Origin: Melieria omissa
Lineage: Eukaryota; Arthropoda; Insecta; Diptera; Ulidiidae
NCBI GenBank assembly: GCA_963971225.1
Contig: OZ020267.1
Coordinates: forward strand, 86,417,648 to 86,481,647
Length of the DNA: 64,000 bases
Direction of reading: 5' to 3'
The notes beneath the pieces are model-generated. The model was not told the origin of the DNA. It searched no databases and worked only from the letters and a program-made list of their open reading frames with translations. Below are positions 22,247 through 33,665 of the stretch, piece by piece. The translations under genes were made by a program, and so were the position numbers. Each line of letters opens with the position of its first letter. Positions within the stretch are counted from its first letter, which is position 1.

Positions 22247-23482
22247 ACTGCGGACCCGCGCCGCGAAACAGAAAACAAATAACTTAAAAAACAAAAACAG
22301 TGAACAAAAAACAATCTCAAAAATAAAAGAATAAAAAAAAATCCAAAAACTAAAAGTGAAACGACACTGAGAACAAAAAAAAACACAAACATAGTTAAAA
22401 CAAAACTAATCACAAAGGAAAAAGTAACAAACAGATCCACATATCTAAAAATAATATTAATAATAATAAACAACAGTGACATCACAAATCAAACTAAAAA
22501 GTGCAACGAAAAACTAACTAACCACAAGAAACAGAAGAAAGTGCACAAAATTCAAAAAACTAAAATAAAAATTCTAAGCGAAGCAGCGGACAGTGAAGTG
22601 CAGAGACAAGAACAAAAACGCGCACAAGAACCAAAACGCGCACAGCTTCAAACAACAACAACACGCACCCACAACGCAGAACATAAAAAGGAAAACAGAG
22701 AACAACAACAGCAGAAACAACAGCATCGCAGCACAGCGGCGGACACACGGATCCAGCAGGAGATCCCCAATCTCGGGCACGGGGCCCAAAAACAGATAAG
22801 CGGAAAATTTTTATAAATATATATATCTACCCCAAATATATACCCACTCCCCAAAAATCCAGAATAAAAATTTTCTTTCTGGTACTCCGCTTATCGTGTC
22901 CCTTAGTGCAAAACAGCGCAGTGCAGTAAGCAATTCCGCTACTGCACATAATTCGGCGCTTGGTACATTTTCGCCGTCTCTTTTGTGCGACCTTCGCTGC
23001 CGAAGCAGCAAAAACTCCGCTGCAGCCAACAAATACGCACTGTTCTTGTGCAGTAAATAGGCAAGCAGCATTTCTCCCGCTGCACTCCCACACTCCCACT
23101 TGTACGCATTTTCGTGCTTTGTTTTTGTGCGACATAAGCAAGCACTGAGCAGCGAGCACTCCCGCTGCTGCTTCCAAGTGCAATTGCTTATTCGCACTTC
23201 TGCCTAAGCAATTTACCACTCTCGCTGGCAGAAGTAAGCAAACGCGAATACAGTGGGACGAGTAGCCTATTTTCGCAGCACATTGAATAATTTTCAATAG
23301 TGCTGCACTTAGACACTCATTGCACAGCTGCTATCACCCCAAGCGAATACAGTGGGACAAAAACACCCCACCTGTACTCAAAATTTTGTAATCGTTCACT
23401 AAATAAGAATTAATTATTATTACCCACAAACACAAATACACTAATATACATATATTATCAAACACTGACTCTTTACAAACAA
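22247..23482 (+). other. B2 leader, A-rich then GC-richer
   Basis: Long A-rich runs (22260-22700) are followed by a part rich in AAGCAAGCA / GCGAATACAGTGGGAC words; the latter occurs at 23235-23260 and 23340-23360. No convincing ORF. It continues past the RTE insertion at 26798. Confidence 0.6.
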
Positions 23483-23496
23483 ACATATTCACGTTT

Positions 23497-26400
23497 ACTT
23501 ACTTACTTACTTAACTGGCCATAACAACCCGTTATCGGGTTACGGCCTGCCGCAAAACTTCTCTCCAGGCGCCTCTGCTTCGCGCGCGCCTTCTCCAGTT
23601 GGTCACACCAAGAGATACCAGGGCCTCTTCCACTTGGTCCTTCCACCGGAGACACGGCCTCCCTCTTCGCCGTCGACCTCCAACCATCGCATCGAATACC
23701 TTTTTCGCCGGAGCTTCGTCGTCCATGCGGCAGACATGACCGAGCCAGCGTAGCCGCTGGATGTTAATTCGCTGCGCTACGTCCATGTCCTTATACAGCT
23801 TATACAGCTCGTTATTGGTTCGTAAGCGATAGTCGTCACCAACCCGAACAGGGCCGAAGATTTTGCGAAGCACCTTCCTCTCGAACACTCCAAGGGCCGC
23901 TATGTCGTTTCGTGTCATTGTCCATGCTTCAGCGCCATAGAGGAGCACGGGCAAGATAAGCGTCCTATAGAGTGAAAGTTTTGTCGGTCGAGAGAGGTCT
24001 CTACTTCTCAATTGCCTACCGAGACCGTAGTAGCACCTGTTGGCAAGAGTTATCCTTCGCTTTATCTCCAGACTGACATCATTGCTGCTGTTGATGGCGG
24101 TGCCAAGGTAGACGAATTCCTTGACAACTTCAAAAGCATACCTGTCGGCCTCGACGTGAGACCCTAGCCGCTGCGAGTCCCTGCGTGTAGACAGCATATA
24201 CTTCGTCTTGCCCTCATTTACCACCAGACCCATTTTGGAAGATTCTCTTTCGATAGCCGCAAAGGCAGCGGTGACATCTCGCTTGTTACGTCCGATGACA
24301 TCAATATCATCAGCGTAAGCAAGGAGCTGGACACTTTTGTTGAAAATTGTGCCATTACGATGTACACCGGCCTTGCGCAGCACACTCTCCATGGTGAAGT
24401 TGAAGAGGTCGCAGGACAAAGGATCGCCCTGTCTGAAACCTCGAACGGTATCAAAGGGGTCGGAGAGGTCACTTCCAACCTTGACGGAGCTGCGCGTATT
24501 GCTCAACGTCGCTCTGCAAAGTCTAACGAGCTTTGCAGGGATACCAAGTTCAGACAATGCGGCATATAGGCGATCCTTTATCGGGCTATCGAATGCTGCC
24601 TTGTAATCGATGAAGAGATGGTGTGTATCGATTTGGTTCTCATGGGTCTTCTCCAGGATTTGGCGTAGAGTGAATATCTGGTCGATGGTGGACTTACCAG
24701 GTCTAAAGCCGCACTGATAAGGTCCAATCAGCTCCTTGGCGAGTGGCTTTAGTCTTTCACATAATACGCTCGTCAGGACCTTGTATGCAATGGGAAGTAG
24801 GCTGATACCCCTGTAGTTGGCGCATATTGTTGGGTCGCCTTTCTTCAGCACAGGACAAAGGGCACTGAGGTTCCAATCGTTGGGCATTCGTTCCTCCAGC
24901 CATATTTTGCAAATGAGCTGATGCATGCACCCAATCAGCTCACCGCCGCCGGCCTTGAACAATTCAGCTGGTAGCCCATCCGGCCCTGCAGCTTTGTTGT
25001 TCTTGAGTCGCTGGATAGCGACCCGGACCTCGTCATGGCTGGGCGGTGGCACATCCACACCGTCGTCGTCGATTGGTGCCATCTGGACATCTTCACCACT
25101 GGCGGTATTGTTCCTTTCGTCGCCTGCGAGCAGCTTGGTGAAGTGCTCCTTCCACAACCTCAGCACACCCTGCGCATCCGTAACCAGATCCCCGTTTTCG
25201 TCTCTGCAAGAAGATGCCCCAGGCTTAAATCCTTCCGTAAGACGCTTAACTTTTTGGAAGAATTTTCGGGCGTCATTCCTGCTCCTGCACTCCTCGATTT
25301 CTTCACGCTCGCGCCTTTCTTGCTCCCGTTTCTTGCGTCTAAAAAGGCACCTCTCTTTCTTCCTCTCCTCCCGGTATTTTTCTGTCATGGCTCGCGTGGC
25401 GGCCGACTGCAGGGTCTTCTTGTATGCAGCATTCTTCACTGCAGTGGCTGCGCGACACTCTTCATCGTACCATTGGTTTTTTGGTGGTGGGCGTCGAAAA
25501 CCAAGGACATTTTCTGCGGCGGCGCGCATAGAGTGGGATAAGTGAGCCCATAATCCGCCGATGTCATCAGGTGGAGAGGGGGAGCGACCGAGCTGGTTGG
25601 AGAGTTGAGCGGAGTAGACTTCGGCTACCCCTTGTGATCGCAGCTTACTGATGTCCAGCTTTCTTCGCAAACTAGGTTGTGCGGTCTTCGCTGCGCAAAG
25701 ACGCATGCGTACCTTGGCTGCAACAAGGTAGTGGTCCGAGTCGATGTTGGGTCCTCGGAACGTGCGCACATCTAGAATGCTAGAAGCATGCCTTCCATCA
25801 ATCACAATGTGATCAATCTGGTTGCGGGTGGATTGATCGGGGGATAACCAGGTGGCCTTGTGGATATCGAGGTGCTGGAATCTGGTGCTACTAACTACCA
25901 TGTTTCGTGCCGCGGCGAAATCGATCAGCCTCAGACCGTTGTTCGAAGTGGTCCCATGGAGGCTGAACTGCCCGACTGTGGGGCCAAAGATGCCTTCTCG
26001 CCCGACTTTTGCGTTGAAGTCCCCGAGGACAATTTTGACGTCATGGGCCGGGCACCTGTCGTAGACGTCCTCGAGCTTCGCATAGAAGGCATCCTTGGCC
26101 GCATCGTCCTTCTCTTCCGTCGGGGCGTGCGCGCAAATTAGGCTGATGCTAAAGTATTTAGCTTTGATGCGGATCGAAGCCAGCCGTTCGTTCACCGGAG
26201 TGAACCGAGAGACGTGGTGGCGAAGTCTCTTGCTGACCACAAATCCGCAGCCAAATTCGCGCTTCTCCGCATGGCAGCTGTAGTAGATATCGCAGTCTGC
26301 TCGCTTGGAGCAACCTTGTCCTGTCCATCGCATTTCCTGGATGGCGGTGATGTCAGCCTTACATTTCGTGAGGGCTTCCGCCAGTTGGATAGAGGCACCT

Positions 26401-26783
26401 TCCCTATAGAGGGTCCGGACATTCCAGGTGCATATCCTCAAATCATGGTCCTTGAATCGTTTGCTGTGGTCGTCAACATTGTGGGTTCCTTCCGAGGCTT
26501 GCTTTTTGGCTTTCATTGGTATTTGGTTTTCCGTGGCGGGCACCAAACCCTGCGCACAACCCAAATTTTAAGTCCTGGGGATAGGACTCGCTGCACACAT
26601 TAGTTCACTATTCAGCGGATGCCAAATAGCTATCCAGAAGGGCCGCGCGGAGGCTGTGCATCAGCTTGGATTGGACAGGGACAAGGATCGTTCTGGCGTT
26701 CGCCAGGTTGAACGCAATCAGAGACTTTGCCTTGTATGTCCGCTCCCTTCCTTCCTATATACATATTTATATATATTTATTAT
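23497..26783 (-). mobile_element. RTE-clade LINE, apparently full length
   Basis: A single long minus-strand ORF holds endonuclease and RT. The 3' end is a short tetranucleotide tail, (AAGT)n on the minus strand, instead of a long A tract, as in RTE elements. A perfect 14-bp duplication ACATATTCACGTTT flanks it at 23483-23496 and 26784-26797. It is inserted in the B2 leader. Confidence 0.9.
23532..26516 (-). CDS. RTE LINE endonuclease-reverse transcriptase
   Basis: The ORF gives 994 residues from the ATG at 26516. An N-terminal AP-type endonuclease has ICTWNVRTLYREG, ITAIQEMRWTG, VLGDFNAKVGREG and NIDSDHYLVAAKVRM. A basic coiled-coil spacer (KKREQERREREEIEE) follows. RT has AAGPDGLPAELFKAG, CANYRGISLLPIAYK, CGFRPGKSTIDQIF, GFRQGDPLSCDLFN and the catalytic AYADDIDVIGR. 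The C-terminal part has WLGHVCRMDDEAPAKKV. No stop or frameshift is visible. Length and order fit RTE ORF2, which nicks DNA and reverse-transcribes its own RNA at the nick. It is the best candidate for an active protein in the window. Confidence 0.92.
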   Translation of the reverse strand: MKAKKQASEGTHNVDDHSKRFKDHDLRICTWNVRTLYREGASIQLAEALTKCKADITAIQEMRWTGQGCSKRADCDIYYSCHAEKREFGCGFVVSKRLRHHVSRFTPVNERLASIRIKAKYFSISLICAHAPTEEKDDAAKDAFYAKLEDVYDRCPAHDVKIVLGDFNAKVGREGIFGPTVGQFSLHGTTSNNGLRLIDFAAARNMVVSSTRFQHLDIHKATWLSPDQSTRNQIDHIVIDGRHASSILDVRTFRGPNIDSDHYLVAAKVRMRLCAAKTAQPSLRRKLDISKLRSQGVAEVYSAQLSNQLGRSPSPPDDIGGLWAHLSHSMRAAAENVLGFRRPPPKNQWYDEECRAATAVKNAAYKKTLQSAATRAMTEKYREERKKERCLFRRKKREQERREREEIEECRSRNDARKFFQKVKRLTEGFKPGASSCRDENGDLVTDAQGVLRLWKEHFTKLLAGDERNNTASGEDVQMAPIDDDGVDVPPPSHDEVRVAIQRLKNNKAAGPDGLPAELFKAGGGELIGCMHQLICKIWLEERMPNDWNLSALCPVLKKGDPTICANYRGISLLPIAYKVLTSVLCERLKPLAKELIGPYQCGFRPGKSTIDQIFTLRQILEKTHENQIDTHHLFIDYKAAFDSPIKDRLYAALSELGIPAKLVRLCRATLSNTRSSVKVGSDLSDPFDTVRGFRQGDPLSCDLFNFTMESVLRKAGVHRNGTIFNKSVQLLAYADDIDVIGRNKRDVTAAFAAIERESSKMGLVVNEGKTKYMLSTRRDSQRLGSHVEADRYAFEVVKEFVYLGTAINSSNDVSLEIKRRITLANRCYYGLGRQLRSRDLSRPTKLSLYRTLILPVLLYGAEAWTMTRNDIAALGVFERKVLRKIFGPVRVGDDYRLRTNNELYKLYKDMDVAQRINIQRLRWLGHVCRMDDEAPAKKVFDAMVGGRRRRGRPCLRWKDQVEEALVSLGVTNWRRRARSRGAWREVLRQAVTR

Positions 26784-26797
26784 ACATATTCACGTTT

Positions 26798-27137
26798 GCA
26801 CACAAATAAAGACACATTCACAAACACATTTGACTATATATTAAAATATTTTGTTGTTTATTAATAATTTCCCCAATTCTTGTTTAAATATTTTTAGTTT
26901 ATTCCCAATATATATATACAAATTTTTCGACGCGTTTACACACACAATTGTAAACTTTGATCCTCAACAGAAATACAAATTCGTATTGAAAATTGTTTAC
27001 ACTTTCGTGTATTTTTCCCCATTCTTTAATTATCGTTCGCGCGGACGCGGTAAAACTTCCGGTTTATTTCCCATAAACCTTATATTTATATTCAAACGAA
27101 TTTTAAACCCCCTTTCGAGCTTTTTTAAGCCATTAAA
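26798..27137 (+). other. B2 leader after the RTE insertion
   Basis: AT-rich sequence up to the gag ATG at 27138. No separate gene seen. Confidence 0.5.
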
Positions 27138-29221
27138 ATGCCTGTTGAGCGATCCCCTAAGCGTCAAATAAACAAAACGGAGTCTCCTTCTCCAAGATGT
27201 TCAAAGTCGACTGAGGCACATTTGACAGTTCCTGTCACTCGCGAGGCACTCAAAACTCGCTCCAAGCCCCCTAGTCCCAAAGCAACCGATCCCAGTGTTG
27301 CCACATTTGGTTTTGAGACCGAGAGACTCGTGCAATTATGCACACAATTTTCATCGGCTCCCATTGAGGATTTGACCACATCACTGGTCCAAATTAAGCA
27401 GAAAAATCTGCAAGCCCAATGGGAGAGGCTAATGCGCGCACATCAGGCAGTCTTCCTTGCTGAGGACAACAGCCAGCCCGACGGTTATAAAGAGTCGGCT
27501 AGGCAAAAGATCGACGCCTGCACAGACCAATACGAGTTGTGCATGGCAAAGATGTTGGACATCATTAAGTTGCTCCAATCTCAGTCCCCCCAACCTGCTA
27601 CGCGTATGGAACCGGTTCAACCCCTAGAACCAGCAAATACTTCCTACATTTGCCTCCAAGTTCCTCCTTGCGACACCGAAACATTCTTCGGGGGCTATGA
27701 GCAGTGGCCGTCCTTTCGGGACATGTTTACTGCGGTATACATTAACCACCCCCTGCTCACTCCAGCCCAGAAATTGTATCACCTCCGATACAAAACGCAA
27801 GGCCAAGCCGGTGCTATTGTTAAACAATACGCTCTAACCGATGAGAATTTCAGACTCGCGTCCTCGTTGACAGCCAAATTCGATCTCTATTGAATATAAC
27901 TCCTGCCCACACCGAAAATAGTGAGGCACTACAGCGGATCCAGAATTCTATAAACAATTGTCTGTCCGTTCTCAAGTCTCAGGCCGTAGACACTGACAAT
28001 TGGGATCCGCTGTTGGTATATATATGCTCTACAAAATTGCCCGAAGCAACTCTAGCTTTATGGGAACAATCTTTGACATCCCGGAAGGATCTGCCACCCT
28101 GGTCACAAATGAATGAGTTCTTGACCTGCAGATACGAGATAGTGGAACGGCTGAATTTCTTTCGGCCTACCAAGTCGAAACCACAATCCTCATCTTCCAA
28201 TGTCCGACCCCCCAGATCCCTAAATTTTCACGCTGAAGTGAAAAAGGACTTCGCGTGCAAGCTCTGCAACGCAAATCATTCCATACGGACTTGCCAAAGC
28301 TTTAAAAGGCTCACCCCCCATAGTCGATTAGCATTTGTGAAAAAGCACAAGATCTGCTTGAATTGTCTTGCTACATCTCACCAAATTCAGGACTGTACAA
28401 GCAATTTCACATGCGTATATTGCCAGAAAAAACATCATTCCTTGCTTCATCTCCCCAAAGGCAATGCGCAACCCACTCACTCCCCCAATCGATCATCTTC
28501 GACCACTTCTCTGGTTTCAACGGTTATCCAACAACCGAGCAACAACTCCACCACTCATTCTCCCCTTTCCTATGCGCAACACAGCATATGTTCAAGGCAA
28601 AGTACGCTCCCAGTACCAGCCCTTCAACCAAATAATGGCACCCGCTCCCTTCTGCCTACGGCACGGGTGTCCATCATACATTTAGGAAAGTTGTTCAAAG
28701 TTCGAGCGTTGATCGATCAAGGCTCTCAGCGCACCTTCATTTCCTCGAAGGTCCAGAGACGCCTAAAATTGCCAATCGAGAAATCTAACCTCCAGATCTC
28801 GGGCATGGGCGGACAGATTGTGAAAACCGCCAACCATATATGCTTCTTGACATTGGCAGTCCCTAAAACAAGCACAAACCTCCCCGTGCAAGCCATCGTG
28901 CTTCCAAAGTTAACGGAATGTCTCCCCCCTTCCAAAATAAACTCCCCAAATTTGAACGATTTCGCCACGCTAGATCTCGCTGATCCCAACCCCTTCGAGG
29001 CAGCGCAGATCGATATAGTGATTGGCAGTGATCTCATCCCGCAGATCATGCTCGAAGGTTTCCACCGAAATGTATGTGGCAGCTTACTTGCTCAACTTAC
29101 AGTATTCGGTTGGATATTAAGCGGTCCAGTACCCCTGTCATCACCTTTGACAAATGTCGTCGCGGTGCCAAATCACCATACGCACACTGGTCCCGCCCTT
29201 CGAAAAACCTTCCTACTCTAA
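27138..29221 (+). pseudogene. B2 gag-protease (frameshifted)
   Basis: The ATG at 27138 opens gag: a charged N-terminus, then VPPCDTETFFGGYEQWPSFRDMF and PAQKLYHLRYKTQGQAG, standard BEL/Pao gag. The frame stops at 27893, and the expected sequence continues in another frame from about 27895 (ITPAHTENSEALQRIQ). Cys/His knuckles follow (CKLCNANHSIRTC, CLNCLATSHQIQDC, CVYCQKKHHSLLH), then protease with VRALIDQGSQRTFIS and IVIGSDLIPQIML. The ORF ends at 29221, soon after GWILSGPVP, where RT should begin. It could supply capsid functions only if the frame break is an artefact. Confidence 0.82.
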
Positions 29222-29922
29222 AGGAACCCCTTTCTGACGTGAATGCCGCCCTCAATCCCGTAGGGTTTCCACTCAAGGAGATAAAGGCAAATCACGCGGA
29301 ACCCACCATCCCTGCACATTCAAACTCGAAATGGCAAACACCCCCCTTCGTTGCCAAATGTTTCGCCCCCCGCAGGATGGCTGTCGCCCCCAATGAGACC
29401 GCGAAAAAGGGTACACAACAAGCGTTGGCTCAACGCCACGCGTCAATATGCACAGCAATTGATGGAAACTGCAGCCCCCTCGCATTTCCACATTGCACCC
29501 CCCCATACAACAAAACTCGAGCGCACCCATTCCGGGTCCGAGTCAGTCGCCATTCCCGTGCGACCTGTTCCAAGCGCCTTCACTCCTCAGACGGCAACTC
29601 AAGCGAACCCCATCGCTTGACAAACCGATCACACCAACCAACGATGTCAACACCATCATTTATAACATCTGACCTCTCTTTTGCAGATCCAGTGCTAGCG
29701 ACCCTCGCAGCAGGTGCCCCCTTGATGGCCCCGCACGTCCGCACCGAGCCTAGGCAGCAGAGAGGCCCTCAGCGCACTCCCCGGCGCTCCGGCATCGTGA
29801 AACGGCGACAAACTCCCAGCCGTCAACCCAGCCTACAGCCAGGCAGCCGCGCATCACCGCCAAATCATCACCAGCCAGCCGTACGCCGTAACCCTGGGCG
29901 TGACCCCGGCACCCCTATATAA
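29222..29922 (+). other. B2 3' ORF segment shared with B1, no recognised domain
   Basis: An open frame (29074-29922) continues from the protease end in a shifted frame and reads NLPTLKEPLSDVNAALNP, APNETAKKGTQQALAQRHAS and later an Arg/Pro/Gln-rich tail ending at RDPGTPI. B1 has the same sequence in the same place. It occupies the space where RT-integrase should be. I cannot assign a function; it may be a relic of sequence near the 3' end of an autonomous parent. Confidence 0.45.
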
Positions 29923-29947
29923 TTGCAATATGCAATGGCGGGCGCGA

Positions 29948-30183
29948 TGTACAGATGTACTGTGCTGTATTAGTGATTCGTCGATCCCATTACTAATCCT
30001 AATCTTTCCTTCTCCTTGTGTACTTATGTTCCCCCTATTTTCTGCTCCCCGGCTTCGGCCATTCGTATCGTTTAGTGTTTCTTGTGTTACAATTGTAATT
30101 CTAACGTCGATCAATAAAGATCACAAAACCCCGAATTACCGCGTAGTTATTTTATCCGCTCCGCCGCGACACGAAAATTTACA
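29948..30183 (+). repeat. B2 3' LTR
   Basis: It begins TGTACAGATGTACTGTGCTG, has AATAAAGATC near 30114, and ends TTTATCCGCTCCGCCGCGAC...TTACA, closely following the B1 LTR. Confidence 0.75.
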
Positions 30184-30517
30184 GTAGTATTTATGTGAAT
30201 GAATTATTTATTTTTAATTGTTTTCGTACTAATGATTTCATGCTTACTTGTTTCGTTATCTTTATCATGATACAAAAATATACAGGAGCCAAATTAAAAG
30301 TCATTTCCTTTTTGACAAATAAAAATAAAATTTGAAGGGTGCAAAAAAAAAGTAAGAAATATAGAAAATAAATGATATACTACATAAACTAATAGCTGTG
30401 AAATTGCAGCTCTGTAGCAAAAAATTTTACTATTTCAGTAGTAAACAAATTTGTAAACAAATATATTTTTTCAATTGCCAATTTTATTTTTATCTGTCGC
30501 ATTGAAACTACCTGAAT
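30184..30517. other. AT-rich spacer
   Basis: No gene or element recognised. It contains poly-A runs and TATCATGATACAAA. A similar word, TATCATGATC, follows element C on the right at 35414. Confidence 0.55.
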
Positions 30518-30522
30518 ATATT

Positions 30523-31279
30523 TGTTTAACTTTCAAAGTAGCGAAAACCGCGCAAACGTGTTGAAACAAAATAAGTAGATGTGTCGGTGGTTTGAGTAAG
30601 ATTTTATTAAATATTGAATGTTTATTGTTATATATGTATGTAAAAGTTAATTTTGTGTTAGGTTTTTTGTTGATCGCGGGGCATCGATGCTCGTTAGTCG
30701 GAGTTCGTACATCGAGTGCCTGCCGGTCGCGCAAGCTCCATTCGGGATGGCCAGGGTTGCCAGCCGTACATATAAACACATAAAGGGACGCAAACAATAC
30801 AATAATATTGTTACGAATACTAAGTCTAGTGGGCTGTTACGTATCTCTGGATTGTGTAATTTGAAGATAAAACACAGTCAGTTTCTTAAACGCAGACAAT
30901 AAAATAAACCAACAGTCACTTTATTATTCACAGTTTACACTTTACGGTTCGTACACTTAAGTATTTGCTTAATTACTCCGCGTGGCAACTTCACTTGTCA
31001 ACACCAGACTGACTCGCTGCGCCGCATCCGGCTGCCTTTTATACCTGCCAGGCCATCGCGCAGATCGTTCCCGCACATTCCGGGGTGGACTAAAAGGTTC
31101 CATCATTGCCAGGTTGGACTAAAAGTTACCATCGCGGCCGTCGTTGCCAGATTGGATTATAGCACGGCACGTAGCGGCAGGGTTGCTTTGCACAGCGACA
31201 GACTGTCTTATCGTTACAATATTGACAATATTGACATTTCTAAGAGCCGCGTGGCCGGCAGTGTTTAGCGATCTAAACA
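30523..31279 (-). repeat. Element C 3' LTR (split by a solo LTR)
   Basis: Its sequence matches the right LTR from CTTTCAAAGTAG through CGATCTAAACA. Removing the inserted G1 LTR (30809-31218) leaves about 343 bp. On the minus strand AATAAACATTCAA is a likely polyadenylation signal. GGCCCCAGGA just inside may be part of the polypurine region. Confidence 0.82.
30809..31218 (-). repeat. Solo LTR of family G1 (E subfamily)
   Basis: On the minus strand it begins TGTAACGATAAGACAGTCTG and ends AGTATTCGTAACA, as in copy E. GGTATAAAAGGCAGCCGG is the TATA region. ATAT flanks both sides (30805-30808 and 31219-31222), the same 4-bp duplication as copy E. No internal sequence remains, so it arose by LTR-LTR recombination. 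Confidence 0.9.
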
Positions 31280-31328
31280 TCCTGGGGCCGGATGCACTCG
31301 TGCATTTATAAGACCCCCCGGAGGTCCA

Positions 31329-33031
31329 TTAGGGTTTGGATGGCTCGTGGAAGGAGGGATGAACTCGACGTCCGCGCAGCTTGCTGGTCTGAATCCTTGG
31401 TCCGGATCTCGGTTGGATGTTGCTGCAGCCGCGAGTGTGGAGATGACTCACGTGCGGACGGGATGTGCTATCAAGGCGAGGCGAGCGGGTCCGAATTAAG
31501 TCCTGCGGTCGTCGGCTACGGCTTGTTGCTGGGTGGTGATGAATGTTGCGCGGGGAATGTGCTTCGGCTGCGGTCTGCCCAAACCGTCTAGATTTAGACA
31601 TGGGGCGAGGGGCTGTTTCCTTAACCGTTGTGCTAAGGGACTGCACAGGACGGTTTTTCCGTCTTCGCGAGGTGACGGAAGATGACTCATCTTGAGAATT
31701 CCGGGATTTTCTCGACATGGATGAGATGTTTGATGGACTCCAAGGTTGAGTCGTGAAAATTGGTAAGATGGTGTCTCTTTGCCGGCATGGGATTGTGCCA
31801 GAAGCGAAGTGAAGCATAGAATGATGCTGCTTCTGACATTGCGAACAAGTGTGTTTACTTGTGCAATCCCGCTTCAAGTGAGTATGGGATAGACAGTTTG
31901 TGCACAAGTTGTGGGCTCGTACTGCCTTTACTCGATCATAAACAGATAACTTTTTGAACTTCGAACATAGTTTGAGCGCATAAGCCGCACTGCAAACCGG
32001 ACAGAGGAAAGTCCATCTGTTCTCAGCTAAGTTTTGAGCTCCTTTATGATCCCGGTTGTGAGAAAACACGGACTTGGTCGGCCTCATAAGACTTAGCCTT
32101 TCCACGACCTCATATCTATTGGTCAAGAAAGTATTAATTTGCTCCCAGGTTGGAAGATCTTTCCGGGAACTAAGGGACTATTCCCACAGGGATAAAGTCT
32201 CTTCCGGGAGTTTTGTTGAACAAATATAGACCAGGATCGGGTCCCAACCCTCTGTCGAGACGTCTTGAGAAGATAAGACGGACAGAGAATTGTTTATTGC
32301 ATTTGAAGGCTTTGCAGCGCTTCACTGTCTTCCACAGCTACTTGAGGGAGGCTCATGAGCGTGTTGACCTGTTTATCAACCAGAATGCGCCGATTTTCGA
32401 ATCGGGACTTCAGCGCATTCCATGCCAATTCGAAGTTAGAATCGCTCAATGGATACTGCCTAACGATGGCGCCAGCCTTTCCGGTTGTTTTATATCCGAG
32501 GTGATATAACTTTTGGGCAGAGGTGAGTTTCGGGTGGTTAATATAAACCGCCGAAAACATGTCGCGGAAGGACGGCCACTCTTCATACCCACCGGAGAAG
32601 ATTTCGGTGTCGCAAGGAGGGACATTCAGGCAAATAGAATTACTAGCCTGCTCTTTTGCAGAAGGGAAGGGGATTTCTGCTGGACGAGTGGTTTCAGCGA
32701 GAGGAGGCTGCTGAGCGTCCATGAGGTCCGAAATCTGGGCCATGGTTTCGTAAACTCGTTCTCAGCACAGTTCCATTTTGGAGCGAGCGATCAATTTGAA
32801 AGTTTTAGGCAGGTCGTCATCAGGGGTGATGCCGATTTGTGAAAAGGCTGCCTTTAGATCCGCATAATAGCCATTGAGATCGGCTAAATACGTTTTGAGG
32901 ATTGCGGGCGTTAACTCTTCGATAGGAACAGAAGAGAATTTGGAACAAAAGTGGACCAAGTTGTCCGCTTCGAAATTAAAAATGTTCTTGGAGAGAACAT
33001 GAGACTCTTCGGATGATTGTTGAATTGGCAT
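31329..33031 (-). pseudogene. Element C gag (broken)
   Basis: The ATG at 33031 opens MPIQQSSEESHV. A TGA at 32759-32761 breaks the frame, which continues in phase with VPPCDTEIFSGGYEEWPSF and SAQKLYHLGYKTTGKAG. A frame change follows between about 32290 and 32130, then Cys/His knuckles (CPVCSAAYALKLC, CTNCLSHTHLKRDC, CSQCQKQHHSMLH) and a Ser/Arg-rich tail to 31329. The domain order matches B2 gag, but the family is distinct. No protease motif follows. Confidence 0.82.
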
Positions 33032-33286
33032 GTCGAAATACAGAATAATTTAGAATTAAAATAAACAAATAAATCGATGGTTGAGAGATACAGGAGGCAA
33101 GAATCGAGAAAAAGACACCAACAGAATTCGAAAGATATTCAAATTGTCAACAAATGTTGCACAAACCCGACTAGGAATGTCGCAAAGTGGAGCACATTCA
33201 CGAAAAGTGCAAGACATTTTTCGAAGTGTATCACCTCAGAGGGGGTTTGAGTGAACACACGAAAGAATTTTGTGATGGGACGAAAA

Positions 33287-33665
33287 TGTTATGAAAAAGA
33301 AGTCATTTCTCCAAAGGAATTGGAGACAACAAGCAACAATAATTATTTTTCTTAAAGGCGTTAAGAAAATATAATTTACAAGTGAACTTATTCCACAACT
33401 TATTTTTTCCACTCCAGTGTACTACATAAAGAGGTTCATGTAGTGCCACTGTATGTGGAACTGCACTGAAAGGTCAGCGACACTATTTACATATGTACAT
33501 ATGGGAAAATGTACACATGCAAAGTATGTTCCGACTGCAAGTGCAACTATAATCAAACGGGTTGGTTGTGTATATAGGAAAGATACACAATGGGACACCA
33601 ACCGTTCGGTATAATAAATCAAATAAGTCAACTTACAGTCAGTATTGTCAAGGGGACAGACAACA
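33287..33665 (-). repeat. LTR-like block inside the element C leader
   Basis: On the minus strand it runs TGTTGTCTGTCCCC to CATAACA and is followed by TTTTCGTCCCATCAC, which resembles an LTR end plus primer site. No flanking duplication is evident. It could be a second BEL LTR, making 31280-33286 belong to a different element, or simply leader sequence. Confidence 0.35.

Larger units (their letters stand above)
22136..30183 (+). mobile_element. BEL-type element copy B2, non-autonomous, plus strand
   Basis: It contains the end of a 5' LTR (22136-22231), a primer site, a long A-rich leader, gag with Cys/His knuckles, a protease, a fused 3' ORF and a 3' LTR (29948-30183). No RT, RNase H or integrase is present. 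A full-length RTE LINE (23497-26783) has inserted in the leader. The left end is truncated at the B1 junction, so no duplication can be read. Confidence 0.82.

Noticed and set aside
22541..22816. Gln/Lys-rich ORF of 91 codons in the B2 leader
   Set aside because: Low-complexity A-rich leader; no similarity to a protein.
24925..25545. Plus-strand ORF of 206 codons over the RTE LINE
   Set aside because: Antisense shadow of the endonuclease-RT spacer; no domain.
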